Shown here: positions 7,924 to 17,196 of the stretch, one piece after another
How the letters are laid out: every line of letters begins with the position of its first letter
Position numbering within the stretch: position 1 is the stretch's first letter
NCBI RefSeq assembly: GCF_035943815.1
Contig: NZ_DASZBU010000014.1
Span: 229,161-293,160 of the forward strand
Length of the DNA: 64,000 nucleotides
DNA from: Frateuria_A sp035943815
Lineage (GTDB): Bacteria > Pseudomonadota > Gammaproteobacteria > Xanthomonadales > Rhodanobacteraceae
Direction of reading: 5' to 3'
Notes under the pieces: generated by a model
Seen by the model: only the letters and a program-made list of their open reading frames with translations
Told to the model about the DNA's origin: nothing
Databases searched by the model: none
Translations under genes and position numbers: made by a program

Positions 7924-10242
7924 TCAGCGTCTCTCTTTCAGGGCGACGCGGCTGAGCGCGTACAGCGGCCCATCGATGGGTGCGGTGTAGATGAGGCACA
8001 GGCCGTGCTCGCCGCTCAGGGCCGGCAGCGCAGCATCCAGCGCGAACCGGCGCGGGCTATGTGCAGGATCGGGCAGCGGCAGGCTGGCCAGCACCGGGCC
8101 GTCGCAGCGGTCGGCATGCACCACCAGCTCGCCGAACGGCGTGGCATGCGGACGAGAGACCACCCGGTTCGCCTCGTGCGCCAGCTGGAAGTTGCGTTCC
8201 AGCCGGACGGCATCGACGTGGATCGCGGCCATGCCGTCCATTAGCGTCGGCGGATAGAGTTGGCAGCTGTCGAACAGGTTGACCGCATATACCGGCTGGG
8301 TACTGGTCGCATCGGGCGTCGGCTGCAGGATCAGGCGGAAATCCATCCCGGGGCAGTTCGCCAGTTCCGTTCCCGCGAGGCTGAGGAGGCTCGGCCGATC
8401 GAGCACGCGCTCGCGCGGCGCGGCCAGCGCGTTGCCGTCGGCAGCGAAGCTCGCGGCACGCACGGTGGTCGGCAGCGCCACATTGAACGGCAGGTCATAG
8501 CGCGGCGAGGCCAGCGTCGGCGCGGTGCCGTCGAGCGTGTAGTGGATGGCACCATAACCGGCCTGATTCGACAGCGTGACCGTGGCCTTGGCCGTAACCA
8601 GCGCCACGTTGCGATCGATGGCGATGTCCACCGCGAAGGCGCCGTCTGCCACGTCGATGTGCTGGCTGCGGTAGCGGGCCAGTTGCGCGGGCAGGCGGGC
8701 GAGGAAGCCCGGCCAGTTGTTCGCGCTGGCGGGCGACCAGGCCACTTCGCTGAGCGCATCCAGCCGCGGGAACACCTGATGCTCCACGTGCGCCATGGTG
8801 GGCATGTGCTCGGTCCACGCATTGGCCTGCAGGCCCAGCACGTGCCGGGCCTGCGCCGCGCTCAGCACGCTGGGCACAGGCTGGAAGGCGTACACGCTCT
8901 GCAGCGACTCCACCCCGAGGCGGCCGGCGTATTCGTCGGCCAGGCCGCTCTGCACGTGGTCGAAGTACAGGCCCGGCGAGGGCGACATGATCACATCGTG
9001 GCCCAGCAGCGCGGCCTTGATCGCGCCGTCGGTGCCGCGCCAGGACATCACCGTGGCGTCGGCCGGAAGGTTTTCGCCCTCGAGGATCTCGTCCCAGCCG
9101 ACCAGCTTGCGCCCGTGTTGTTCGAGATACCGGCCGATACGCCCGATGAACCAGCCTTGCAGCGCATCCTCGCTGGTGACGCCCAGCTCGCGCATCTTCG
9201 CCTGCACCGCGGGCGAGGCCTTCCACTGGTCCTTGATCGCCTCGTCGCCGCCAACGTGGATGTAGGGCGAGGGGAACAGCGCCATCACCTCGTCCAGCAC
9301 GTGGTCGATGAAGGTGAAGGTGTCCTCGTCCACGCTGTACAGCCAGGGGTGCACGCCGGCGTCGGCGGACACCTGCGGCCGCCGGCCGGTGACGCCGAGC
9401 TCGGGATAGGAGGCCACCGCAGCCTGCGCATGGCCTGGCATGTCCAGCTCAGGCACGATGGTGACGTGGCGCGCGGCGGCATAGGCGACCACCTGGCGGA
9501 TCTGCGCCTGGGTGTAGAAGCCGCCGTAGCGCGCCGGCTCACCGTCATGACCGGCGCCCGGCGGCGTGCGCCAGGCGCCGATCCTGGTCAGCTCGGGGTA
9601 GCGCTTGATCTGGATGCGCCAGCCCTGGTCGTCGGTGAGGTGCCAGTGCAGCACGTCGAGCTTGTGCTGCGCCATCTGGTCGATCAGCCGCTCGACTTCG
9701 GCCACGCTCTGAAAGTGGCGGGCCGAATCGAGCATCAAGCCGCGCCAACCGAAACGCGGCCAGTCGCGGATGGATAGCGCAGGCACGTCCACCCTGCCCT
9801 GCGAGGCATCGGGCGTCAGCAGCTGGTACAGCGTGACCGCTCCATGGAACAGGCCGGCGTCGTCGCGCGCCTGGACGCGGATGCCCTGCGCCGTCACGCT
9901 GAGCGCATAGCCCTCGGCCTCGCTCACCGGCGCCTGTGGATCGCGTTGCAGCACGATCGCCGGCGCCGCTCCGTCGCCCTTGCCAATCTTCAGGCGCAGG
10001 CCACGTGTGCGCGCCAGCAGGTCGATCAGGTAATCGGCGGTCTGCCTCGTCGAGGCGCCGCCGTCGGCGAGCACGATGGGCGTGTGTGCGTCGACGCTGA
10101 AGCGCCCCTGCTGCAGCTCCAGTTGCGCCGGCTGCGGGATGAGGGCCGGCGGCGCGGCGCCGGCGAACGCCACGCGCAGCGGCAACAGGGCGAGCGCCAG
10201 CAGCAGGCACAGGCGGCTGGAAGGGATCGGACAGCGGATCAT
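7924..10242 (-). CDS. Family GH20 beta-N-acetylhexosaminidase, exported
   Basis: Chitin-oligosaccharide-degrading beta-hexosaminidase, 772 residues. It releases GlcNAc from non-reducing ends in the periplasm or outside the cell. A signal peptide (1-29, ending near AFAGA) is followed by a GH20b domain (about 30-150) and a catalytic TIM barrel. The barrel contains HWHLTDDQGW (199-208), PELDMPGHAQ (264-273) and the catalytic D333-E334 pair within HVGGDE. After the barrel come chitobiase-type C-terminal beta domains. I chose the ATG at 10242 because AGGAG abuts the other ATG at 10248 with no spacer but sits 6 bases before 10242. It is the first gene of a tight hex-nagX run downstream of a TonB receptor. 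Confidence 0.94.
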   Translation of the reverse strand: MIRCPIPSSRLCLLLALALLPLRVAFAGAAPPALIPQPAQLELQQGRFSVDAHTPIVLADGGASTRQTADYLIDLLARTRGLRLKIGKGDGAAPAIVLQRDPQAPVSEAEGYALSVTAQGIRVQARDDAGLFHGAVTLYQLLTPDASQGRVDVPALSIRDWPRFGWRGLMLDSARHFQSVAEVERLIDQMAQHKLDVLHWHLTDDQGWRIQIKRYPELTRIGAWRTPPGAGHDGEPARYGGFYTQAQIRQVVAYAAARHVTIVPELDMPGHAQAAVASYPELGVTGRRPQVSADAGVHPWLYSVDEDTFTFIDHVLDEVMALFPSPYIHVGGDEAIKDQWKASPAVQAKMRELGVTSEDALQGWFIGRIGRYLEQHGRKLVGWDEILEGENLPADATVMSWRGTDGAIKAALLGHDVIMSPSPGLYFDHVQSGLADEYAGRLGVESLQSVYAFQPVPSVLSAAQARHVLGLQANAWTEHMPTMAHVEHQVFPRLDALSEVAWSPASANNWPGFLARLPAQLARYRSQHIDVADGAFAVDIAIDRNVALVTAKATVTLSNQAGYGAIHYTLDGTAPTLASPRYDLPFNVALPTTVRAASFAADGNALAAPRERVLDRPSLLSLAGTELANCPGMDFRLILQPTPDATSTQPVYAVNLFDSCQLYPPTLMDGMAAIHVDAVRLERNFQLAHEANRVVSRPHATPFGELVVHADRCDGPVLASLPLPDPAHSPRRFALDAALPALSGEHGLCLIYTAPIDGPLYALSRVALKERR

Positions 10243-10253
10243 CGGCATCTCCT

Positions 10254-10283
10254 GCGCGGGGTGGCCCAGCATGCCACCCGCGC
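10254..10283 (-). promoter_or_regulatory. Hairpin directly upstream of the beta-hexosaminidase ribosome site
   Basis: The arms 10254-10265 and 10273-10283 are complementary except for one bulged G, with a 7-base loop. It lies between the upstream terminator and the AGGAG of the hexosaminidase gene. It could stabilise a read-through or processed transcript end. This role is inference. Confidence 0.4.
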
Positions 10284-10290
10284 GACGGGC

Positions 10291-10324
10291 AAAAAAAAGG
10301 GCCCGCAACGTACTGACCGGGCCC
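10291..10324 (-). terminator. Terminator after the GlcNAc-cluster TonB receptor
   Basis: On the minus strand CGGGCCC (10324-10318) pairs with GGGCCCG (10305-10299) around a 12-base loop, followed by eight U (10298-10291). It lies between the TonB receptor and the hexosaminidase and should lower expression of hex-nagX relative to the receptor, or separate the units. Confidence 0.8.
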
Positions 10325-10370
10325 GAACGGGGAGCGCAGGCCATCCGTGGCCTGCGTGTCGTGCGATGGA

Positions 10371-13070
10371 TCAGAACTTCAGATGCGCGGAGAAGTAGTA
10401 CTGACGGCCGTTCTCGTAGAAAGCGGTCGGGATGTACGCGCTCTGGTAGTACTTGGTCGTCGGGTTGTTGAGATTCAGCGCATCCAGGCTGAAGCTCAGC
10501 CAATCCGTCGCCTTGTAGCCAACGGAGGCATTCAGCGTGCCTGACGCCGCCTGGTAGTAGGGCACCGCGCCCTGCAGGCCGATCAGGAACGACGAACGCC
10601 AGCTGTAGCCGATGCGCGCGTTGAACATGTCGTTTTCGAAGTAGGCGCCCACGTTGTAGGTGTTCTTCGAGGTGCCGAGCAGGTTGTTCGAACCATCCGC
10701 CCAGGTGAAGGACGATGAGCCGTCCGCATAGGTGTAGTTGGCATTCACGCCGAGGTACTTGCCGATCGGCTGGTTGTAGGTCAGCTCGAGACCGGACAGG
10801 CGGGCATCGGCATTCAGCGGGATGGCGACGTTGTACGTTTCCAGCTGGTGGCTCAGTTCGCTGAAGAGCTGGCGGTTCGTGGTGCCATAGGCCACGTAGT
10901 CCTTCATGTTCATCGAGAACGCGGTGGCCGCCAGCAGGCCGCGCGGCATGAAGTACCACTCCAGGCCGGCATCGAAGTTGGTCGACAGCACCGGCTTGAG
11001 GTGCGGGTTGCCGCCGCCGCCGGTCTTGCTCAGGTCGGAACCCCACGAGGAGGCACCCAGGGCCGAATAGTCCGGCAGGGTCTGGGTCTGCGACACCGCG
11101 AAGCGGGCGATCAGATCCGGGGTCATGCTGAATTTCAGGTTGAAGCTCGGCAGGAAGCGTCCGTAGTGGTTGCTGTAGTGCTCGCGATTCCACATGCCGA
11201 ACAGGCTGCTCACGTCCGGATTGACCGTGGTGGCGGCATACGTGTCGATGCCCTGGCTGATGTTGACGTAGCGCACGCCGGCGTTGCCGCTCCAGTTGTC
11301 GCCCTGGAAGTTGGCCTGGAAGTACGCCGCGGCGTTCTTCTCGCTAACGGTCCAGTCGGCGCCGTAGTTGTGGCGACCGGTCGGGCCGTCGTTGCCTGCG
11401 AGCCAGGTGGCGGTGGAATCGACTGCGTTGGCCAGCGCGGACTGGGTGAAGAACCAGATGTTGCGCGGGAACACGCCACCGATGCCCTGGGCGAAGTCGC
11501 TCGGGTAGCTGCTGGTGGCGGCGCCCTGCAGCGCGCCCCAGAGGTTGCCCGGGGTGGCGCCCTCCGGCGACACGGTGGCGCGGTCGTGCTTGGCGTAGCG
11601 CACGCCGTAGTTGAACGACTCCAGCGCGCCGGCATTCATGTACTGGGTGAAGTCGGCCGAAAACCAGTTTTCCTTGTCGGTCGCCTTGACCAGCTGGTCG
11701 CCCCAGGTGCCGCTCCACTGTGCACCGGCCAGGCTGCCGTCGCCGCCGACGCTCCAGTCCACCGGCGAGCCGGCGCCATGTGTCTGCCAGCTGGCGCCCC
11801 CACCGTAGTTGTCGGTGACTTCGGCGATGAACTGTTTCGGCGTGGTGCCGGTTCCCTTGGTGGTGCCCGCCTGGAACGTCGCCGTCACGTTGTCCGACAC
11901 GTTCCAGTCGGCGTCCGCGGTGTAGTAGTAGGTCTTGGCCTGGGACTTGCGCGCGATCATGTCGTACACGGTGTAGGGGGTGCCCGCCACGCCGGCGTAG
12001 GTGGCATTGGTGAGCACGCCGTTCTGCACGGTGTAGCCCGGGTTCGGCGCCTGCGTCATGGCCCAGTTGCCGGCCCACAACATGTAGTTGCGGTTGTAGT
12101 TGTCGGCGTCGAGCCTGGAGTAAAAGCCGCTCAGGCCCAGTGTGAGGTCTTTGCTCGGCCGGAACTGGGCCTCCAGCAGGCCGCCCTTGCGCGTGCGGGT
12201 CTGGGTGAACAGCGTCGAGCCGAGCAGCGAGGGAATGTACACACCCACGAGGTCGGGATTGGTCGCCGCCACCGGGCTGGTCGCGGTGATCTGGGTGAAG
12301 CCGCTGGGAAGCTCCTGGGCTTCACGCTGCAGGTGGCGCTTTTCGTCGAACACCTGGGCCAGGACGCCGAACGTGCTGTCGTCGTTCTTGTAGTTGAACA
12401 GGCCGGCGAACTGGCCGTCGGTCTTGGATGCCGTGCTGGAGTACACGCCGCCGATGCTGGCGTCCGCGGTGTACTGCTTGTCGAAGTCCAACGGCTTGCG
12501 CGTGATGATGTCCACGTTGCCGGTGGTGCCGCCGTCCTGGAAGCGGGCTTCGGAGGACTTGTGCACTTCCACGCGGCTGACGATCTCGGACGGCAGCAGG
12601 GTGTAGCTCACACTGCGGCCTACGGTGTTGCCCTGGCTGAGCACGAACCAGTCGGCGGTACCCACGGTGTGGCCGTTGATGAGCGTCTGGGTCAGGCTCG
12701 GGGCGGTACCGCGCAGGCTGATGCGGTCGGCTTCGTCGAAGCCGCCTTCCTGGGCACTGGACGAGCTGATGTCCACGCCGGGCAACGCGCGCAGCGTGTC
12801 GGCCACGTTGTGCGCCGGCAGCTTGCCGACGTCCTCGGCGGTGACCACGTCCACCACGGAATTGGCCCCGCGCTTGATGTCGATCGACTTCTGCGTCGAC
12901 TCGCGGATGCCGGTGACGGTGACGGTGGCCAGCTCCTTGGCCTTGGCCTTGTCGGCCTGCGTCGAGCGGGTGTTCTGGGTGCCCTGGATGGCGTCCTGGG
13001 CGTGCAGCGTGCCGGCGAGGCACAGGCTGGCGACGATGCTTGCGGCTAACAGCGTTTTGCGGTGCGACAT
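10371..13070 (-). CDS. TonB-dependent receptor of the GlcNAc/chitooligosaccharide regulon
   Basis: Outer-membrane receptor, 899 residues. A signal peptide ends near LHAQ (about residue 25). A short linker containing ATVTVTG, a plug domain (about 65-190, with AEDVGKLPAHNVADTLRALP) and a barrel closing with the aromatic SAHLKF follow. This TonB-receptor type, with the N-terminal VTVTG box, is the carbohydrate-associated class of Xanthomonadales. Its position between nagK and the hexosaminidase makes GlcNAc oligomers the likely ligand. ATG 13070 is preferred: GGGGAGG touches the alternative ATG at 13076 with no spacer but lies 6 bases before 13070. It follows nagK by about 95 bases with no terminator, so probably one transcript from the nagK promoter. 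Confidence 0.92.
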   Translation of the reverse strand: MSHRKTLLAASIVASLCLAGTLHAQDAIQGTQNTRSTQADKAKAKELATVTVTGIRESTQKSIDIKRGANSVVDVVTAEDVGKLPAHNVADTLRALPGVDISSSSAQEGGFDEADRISLRGTAPSLTQTLINGHTVGTADWFVLSQGNTVGRSVSYTLLPSEIVSRVEVHKSSEARFQDGGTTGNVDIITRKPLDFDKQYTADASIGGVYSSTASKTDGQFAGLFNYKNDDSTFGVLAQVFDEKRHLQREAQELPSGFTQITATSPVAATNPDLVGVYIPSLLGSTLFTQTRTRKGGLLEAQFRPSKDLTLGLSGFYSRLDADNYNRNYMLWAGNWAMTQAPNPGYTVQNGVLTNATYAGVAGTPYTVYDMIARKSQAKTYYYTADADWNVSDNVTATFQAGTTKGTGTTPKQFIAEVTDNYGGGASWQTHGAGSPVDWSVGGDGSLAGAQWSGTWGDQLVKATDKENWFSADFTQYMNAGALESFNYGVRYAKHDRATVSPEGATPGNLWGALQGAATSSYPSDFAQGIGGVFPRNIWFFTQSALANAVDSTATWLAGNDGPTGRHNYGADWTVSEKNAAAYFQANFQGDNWSGNAGVRYVNISQGIDTYAATTVNPDVSSLFGMWNREHYSNHYGRFLPSFNLKFSMTPDLIARFAVSQTQTLPDYSALGASSWGSDLSKTGGGGNPHLKPVLSTNFDAGLEWYFMPRGLLAATAFSMNMKDYVAYGTTNRQLFSELSHQLETYNVAIPLNADARLSGLELTYNQPIGKYLGVNANYTYADGSSSFTWADGSNNLLGTSKNTYNVGAYFENDMFNARIGYSWRSSFLIGLQGAVPYYQAASGTLNASVGYKATDWLSFSLDALNLNNPTTKYYQSAYIPTAFYENGRQYYFSAHLKF

Positions 13071-13166
13071 GGTCATCCTCCCCTCAAGAGATCCAGCGCC
13101 GTGCGATGGTTGGGGCGCTGCTGGTTGTGTGGGCTCGCGCCCGGTTCGATTGGGTTGACAGCAAAC

Positions 13167-14201
13167 TCATCCGGTCGCGGCATGGCCGGCGATGGCCATG
13201 CCGGCCGCGCCGATCACGCCGTGCTGGCCGTGCTCCATCAGTCGTACGGGTACCTGTTGCAGGAACGGGCGCATCACGCCCTTGTTGAAGAAGCGCTCGC
13301 GGAAATGGCTGGCCATCAGCAGCTGGCGGATCTGCGGCAGGATCCCGCCAGCCAGGAACACGCCGCCGCGTGCGCCGTAGAGCAGCACCAGGTCGGCGAC
13401 GAAGCTGCCCAGCAGCCCGCAGAACACCTCCAGCGCCTCCACCGCCGCGGCATCGGTCTGCATGAGCGCCGCGTGGGTGATCGCGTTGGGCTGGGCGAGC
13501 GCGGGGCTCGTACCGCGCAGGCTGCAGATGGCGCGGTAGAGATTGCGCAGGCCCGGCCCGGAAAGCGCGTATTCGAATGGCACGTGCGAGCGCTCGCGCG
13601 CGAACAGGCGCAGGATCTCGATTTCCCGCTCGGTGCCGGGCGCCAGCGCGATCTGCCCGGCTTCGGTGGCGAGCACCGTCGCGTGCGGCTGGCCCGGCAG
13701 CAGCACCGCCGAGCCCAGGCCGGTACCCGGACCCATCACCAGCACCGGCCCACGCTGGGGCGGCGTGCTGGCCTCGATCACCGGCAGCGTGTCGGCGTCG
13801 GTGAGGAATTGGGTCGCCCAAGCGACCGCCTCGAAATCGTTGATCACCGCCAGCTGGTCGAGCGCCAGGCTGTCGCGGATGTCGCGGATCGACACCGGCC
13901 ATGCCAGGTTGTCGTTGACGATGGCGTCGTCCAGCACGTAGCCGGCGCTGGCCACCACGCACTGGCCGATTGGCGCCGGCGCATCCAGATAGGTGACGAA
14001 ATGCTGCAGCACCGCGGTGAGGCTGGGCCATTCCGCGCAGGCGTAGCGCTGGTAGCGCAATACGGTCACCGGGCTGGCGCCATTGGGCTGTCGGCTGACC
14101 AGGCCCACGCGCGCATGCGTCCCGCCGACGTCGGCGGCCAGCAGCAGGGCTTCCTGCTGCAGGCGCTGGGGCGCACTCCTTGGGTTGGCGACCTCGGCCA
14201 C
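13167..14201 (-). CDS. nagK: Glucokinase-family N-acetylglucosamine kinase
   Basis: Cytoplasmic ATP-dependent sugar kinase of the Glk family, 344 residues. The ATP-binding DVGGTHARVGL lies at 24-34, NDFEA marks the sugar/catalytic region, GPGTGLGSA the second phosphate loop, and FLAGGI the adenosine motif. In a GlcNAc cluster this family phosphorylates GlcNAc to GlcNAc-6-P for NagA; glucose kinase activity remains possible. The start is GTG with GGGAG seven bases upstream. It is the first gene of the leftward transcript and is divergent from nagP, with a NagR-type operator over its candidate promoter. The symbol is assigned by context; the family call is secure. Confidence 0.85.
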   Translation of the reverse strand: MAEVANPRSAPQRLQQEALLLAADVGGTHARVGLVSRQPNGASPVTVLRYQRYACAEWPSLTAVLQHFVTYLDAPAPIGQCVVASAGYVLDDAIVNDNLAWPVSIRDIRDSLALDQLAVINDFEAVAWATQFLTDADTLPVIEASTPPQRGPVLVMGPGTGLGSAVLLPGQPHATVLATEAGQIALAPGTEREIEILRLFARERSHVPFEYALSGPGLRNLYRAICSLRGTSPALAQPNAITHAALMQTDAAAVEALEVFCGLLGSFVADLVLLYGARGGVFLAGGILPQIRQLLMASHFRERFFNKGVMRPFLQQVPVRLMEHGQHGVIGAAGMAIAGHAATG

Positions 14202-14254
14202 GCGATTGCTCCCTATCCCCGATCCGCCCGACGTACCAGGCGTGGGCGGGCCGG

Positions 14255-14283
14255 AGTCTGGACAGCCATGACAACGTTGTCAA
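14255..14283 (-). promoter_or_regulatory. Candidate sigma-70 promoter of the nagK-TonB receptor transcript
   Basis: Reading leftward: TTGACA (14283-14278), a 17-base spacer, then CAGACT (14260-14255), a weak -10. The -35 and part of the spacer coincide with the palindrome at 14269-14282, so a repressor bound there would block RNA polymerase. Confidence 0.5.
14269..14282. promoter_or_regulatory. NagR operator 1 (perfect palindrome TGACAACGTTGTCA)
   Basis: A perfect 14-bp palindrome in the nagK-nagP intergenic region. LacI-family regulators bind even palindromes with a central CG, and published NagR boxes in Xanthomonas and Shewanella are of this kind. It overlaps the candidate nagK promoter. 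A near copy sits about 245 bases away at 14513-14526. Confidence 0.8.
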
Positions 14284-14511
14284 CGCGTTCCGGCGGCATT
14301 TCGGCGAACCCGTTTCACGCACCGCAACACTGCCCGTCGCGGTAGCTGCCTCGTCCTACGAAAACGAGCGTTTAAATGGCTACATTTGGCCGTTTTGCGA
14401 ACTCAGAGACAAGCCTCCAGCGGGTGATGCGCCGCACCAAGAAAACATCGCATAGGCCATCGGTTGGGTATCGATCGAGCGGCCAGACGGCAGGTCAAAC
14501 GCGGACATAAA

Positions 14512-14541
14512 TTGACAACGTTGGCCCGCAAGGCCCATAAA
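14512..14541 (+). promoter_or_regulatory. Candidate sigma-70 promoter of nagP
   Basis: Perfect TTGACA (14512-14517), an 18-base spacer and CATAAA (14536-14541). The operator-like TGACAACGTTG begins inside the -35. Transcription would start about 60 bases before the nagP ATG. Confidence 0.55.
14513..14526. promoter_or_regulatory. NagR operator 2 (TGACAACGTTGGCC, one good half-site)
   Basis: Eleven bases identical to operator 1, with the last half-site degenerate at its outer end. It overlaps the -35 and spacer of the nagP promoter. Two spaced sites serving two divergent promoters would allow repression of both arms and possibly looping. Confidence 0.7.
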
Positions 14542-14610
14542 GCCGGCCGGGGGAGTGACCGCAAGGGGCGGCGCTCGCATCGCATAGCGCGCACGAGAGG
14601 AGAGCCGTCC

Positions 14611-15915
14611 ATGTCGTCCACCACGCTCGCGGCCGACCGGCCCAGGCCTTCGACGGTGGGGCCGATGCTGGTTATCGGCCTCCTGTTCTTCATCTTCGGC
14701 TTCGTGACCTGGCTCAACGGACCACTGATCACCTTCGTCAAGCTGGCTTTTCAGGTAGCCGACGTCTACGCATTCCTGGTGCCGTTCGCGTTCTACATCT
14801 CCTACCTGGTGTTCTCGCTGCCGGCGTCGGCGGTGCTGCGGCGCACCGGCATGAAGAAGGGCATGGCGCTGGGCCTGTTCGTGATGGCGGCCGGTGCGCT
14901 GGCATTCGGCCAGTTCGCCACCATGCGGGTGTTCCCCGGCGCACTGTCCGGCCTGTTCGTGATCGGCGCGGGGCTGTCGCTGCTGCAGACCGCGTCCAAT
15001 CCCTACATCAGCATCCTGGGACCGATCGAGAGCGCCGCCCAGCGCATCGCCATCATGGGCATCTGCAACAAGTTCGCCGGCATCCTGGCGCCGATCGTGA
15101 TCGGCTCGCTGGTGCTTTCGGGCATCGGCGACATCGACGCCCAGGTCCAGGCCGCGTCCTCCCCGCAGGTCCGCGAGGCGTTGCTCGACGCGTTCGCCGC
15201 CAAGATCCACGCGCCCTACCTGGGCATGGCCGTGCTGCTGGTGCTGCTGGCGGTGTGGATCCTGCGCTCGTCACTGCCGGAAGTACGCCCTGCCAGCGCC
15301 AACAGCGAGCAGGGGACCGGTCATGCCGACACCAGCATCATCGGCTTTCCGCACCTGTGGCTGGGCGTGCTGTGCCTGTTCCTCTACGTAGGCGTGGAGG
15401 TGATGGCGGGCGATGCGATCGGCACCTACGGCACCGGCTTCCACCTGCCGCTGGACCAGACCAAATTCTTCACCGCGTTCACCCTGGGCGGGATGCTGCT
15501 GGGCTACGTGGCGGGGCTGGTGCTGATCCCGCGCTTCATCTCGCAACAGCGCTACCTGGCGGTGTCGGCGGTGCTGGGCGTGCTCTTCAGCCTGTGCGCC
15601 TACCTCTCCCAGGGCTACCTGTCGGTGGGCTTCGTGGCGGCGCTGGGCTTCGCCAACGCGATGATGTGGCCGGCGATCTTCCCGCTGGCGATCAAGGGGC
15701 TGGGGCGGCACACCGAGGCCGGCTCGGCGCTGCTGATCATGGGCATCGCCGGCGGCGCGGTGGTGCCGCAGCTGTATGCGCACCTGAAGGAACATTTCGG
15801 CTTCCAGGCCGTGTTCGTCGCGCTGATGGTCCCCTGCTATCTCTACATCCTGTTCTACGGCCTGCGCGGGCACCGCGTGGGCCTGCGTGACGACGATGGC
15901 GCGCGCGCGAAGTGA
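14611..15915 (+). CDS. nagP: NagP-type N-acetylglucosamine MFS transporter
   Basis: Inner-membrane sugar:proton symporter of the FucP/NagP branch of the MFS, 434 residues and about 12 transmembrane helices. The N-terminal helix reads FFIFGFVTWLNGPLI, the FucP-family signature containing the conserved Asn. A central region of roughly 40 polar residues links the two six-helix halves. It imports unphosphorylated GlcNAc, which fits the presence of a kinase (nagK) and the absence of PTS genes. ATG 14611 has GAGAGGAGA upstream; longer in-frame extensions would run through the promoter. It is the first gene of the rightward nag transcript and overlaps the possible GTG start region of nagR. Confidence 0.92.
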   Translation: MSSTTLAADRPRPSTVGPMLVIGLLFFIFGFVTWLNGPLITFVKLAFQVADVYAFLVPFAFYISYLVFSLPASAVLRRTGMKKGMALGLFVMAAGALAFGQFATMRVFPGALSGLFVIGAGLSLLQTASNPYISILGPIESAAQRIAIMGICNKFAGILAPIVIGSLVLSGIGDIDAQVQAASSPQVREALLDAFAAKIHAPYLGMAVLLVLLAVWILRSSLPEVRPASANSEQGTGHADTSIIGFPHLWLGVLCLFLYVGVEVMAGDAIGTYGTGFHLPLDQTKFFTAFTLGGMLLGYVAGLVLIPRFISQQRYLAVSAVLGVLFSLCAYLSQGYLSVGFVAALGFANAMMWPAIFPLAIKGLGRHTEAGSALLIMGIAGGAVVPQLYAHLKEHFGFQAVFVALMVPCYLYILFYGLRGHRVGLRDDDGARAK

Positions 15916-15980
15916 GGGCGCCGCCACGCCGGCGCGGCGCTGGGCTAGGATGGCGCGCCCAATCCCCGGAGACGCCGTCT

Positions 15981-17012
15981 TTGCTGCACGCCACCATCAA
16001 GGATGTCGCCAAGCGCGCCGGCGTGTCGCTGAAGACCGTGTCGCGGGTGATCAACCGCGAGGCGTCGGTACGCGAGGACACGCGCGAGAAGGTCGAGCGG
16101 GCGATCGAGGCGCTGGGCTACCGCCCCAACCTCTCCGCGCGCAGCCTGCGCGCCGCGCACTCCTACGCGATCGGCCTGGTCTACGACAACCCGAACGCGC
16201 ACTACGTCATCAGCATGCAGAACGGCGTGCTGTCGGCCTGCCGCGAGCGCGGCTTCGGCCTGCAGATCCATCCCTGCGACTCGACCTCGCCCAAGCTCGC
16301 CGAGGAGCTGTGCGCGCTGGTGCGCCGCTCGCGCCTGGCGGGGCTGGTGCTGGCGCCGCCGATGTCCGAGCAGCCGCAACTGATCGCCACCCTGAAAGCG
16401 CACGACATCGCCTTCGTGCGCATCCTGGCCGCGCGCACCGATCCGGCCGACGGCTCGCCGTGCGTATGGGTGGACGACCGCGACGCAGCCTACGCGATCA
16501 CCGAGCACCTGATCCAGCTCGGCCACACGCGCATCGGCTTCCTGTGGGGCGAGCCGCACCACCGCTCCAGCCCCGAGCGCTACCAGGGCTATGCCGATGC
16601 ATTGAAGGACTACGGGCTGCCGCTCAACAAGAAGCTGATCCTGCCTGGGCGCTACGCCTTCGACGACGGCTTCCGCGGCGCACGCAAGCTGCTGGCGCTG
16701 AAGGAGCCGCCCACCGCCATTTTCGGCAGCAACGACGAGATCGCCGCCGGCGTGCTGGCCGCGGCGCGCTCGGCCGGGCTGGACGTGCCATGGGACCTTT
16801 CGATCGCCGGTTTCGAGGACAACCCGTTCTCCAAGCAGGCCTGGCCGGCGCTCACCACCGCGCGGCAGTCGACCGCCGAGATCGGCCGGCACGCCGCGCT
16901 GCGGTTGATGGCCGACCTGCAGCAAGGCGAGCCAGCGCCGGACGCGGCCAACGAAGGCTTCGTGCCGGAGCTGGTGGTGCGCGGGTCCACCGCGCCGCCG
17001 CGGAAGAGCTGA
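15981..17012 (+). CDS. nagR: LacI-family repressor of GlcNAc use
   Basis: DNA-binding transcriptional regulator, 343 residues. The N-terminal LacI helix-turn-helix (ATIKDVAKRAGVSLKTVSRV, residues 4-23) is followed by the hinge YRPNLSARSLR and a periplasmic-binding-protein-like effector domain. The best start is TTG at 15981, with CCGGAGA just before it, because the HTH begins directly after. A GTG at 15912 overlapping the nagP stop would add 23 arginine-rich residues and has no ribosome site. The effector is probably GlcNAc-6-P or GlcNAc. It lies in the operon it is expected to repress, with operators at 14269 and 14513. Confidence 0.9.
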   Translation: MLHATIKDVAKRAGVSLKTVSRVINREASVREDTREKVERAIEALGYRPNLSARSLRAAHSYAIGLVYDNPNAHYVISMQNGVLSACRERGFGLQIHPCDSTSPKLAEELCALVRRSRLAGLVLAPPMSEQPQLIATLKAHDIAFVRILAARTDPADGSPCVWVDDRDAAYAITEHLIQLGHTRIGFLWGEPHHRSSPERYQGYADALKDYGLPLNKKLILPGRYAFDDGFRGARKLLALKEPPTAIFGSNDEIAAGVLAAARSAGLDVPWDLSIAGFEDNPFSKQAWPALTTARQSTAEIGRHAALRLMADLQQGEPAPDAANEGFVPELVVRGSTAPPRKS

Positions 17013-17196
17013 AGTCCGCTTGCTGCGGGCATCCTGACCTTCGATTTTGGCTTTGCGGGCCTACGCCCGGGGCGAACGGTGGAGAGCGCGCCGTTAGTCC
17101 AGCACGGGAGGGCACGATCAACAGAGATGTTCGCTCTGCGCGCAGCGAAGCGAAGCCCATGGGCCGCCGCAAGCTCGCGTACCCGCTCCACCACAT

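Noticed and set aside
15912..15980. A longer NagR starting at GTG 15912
   Set aside because: No ribosome site and an arginine-rich, non-conserved extension; the TTG at 15981 has GGAGA and places the HTH at the usual position.
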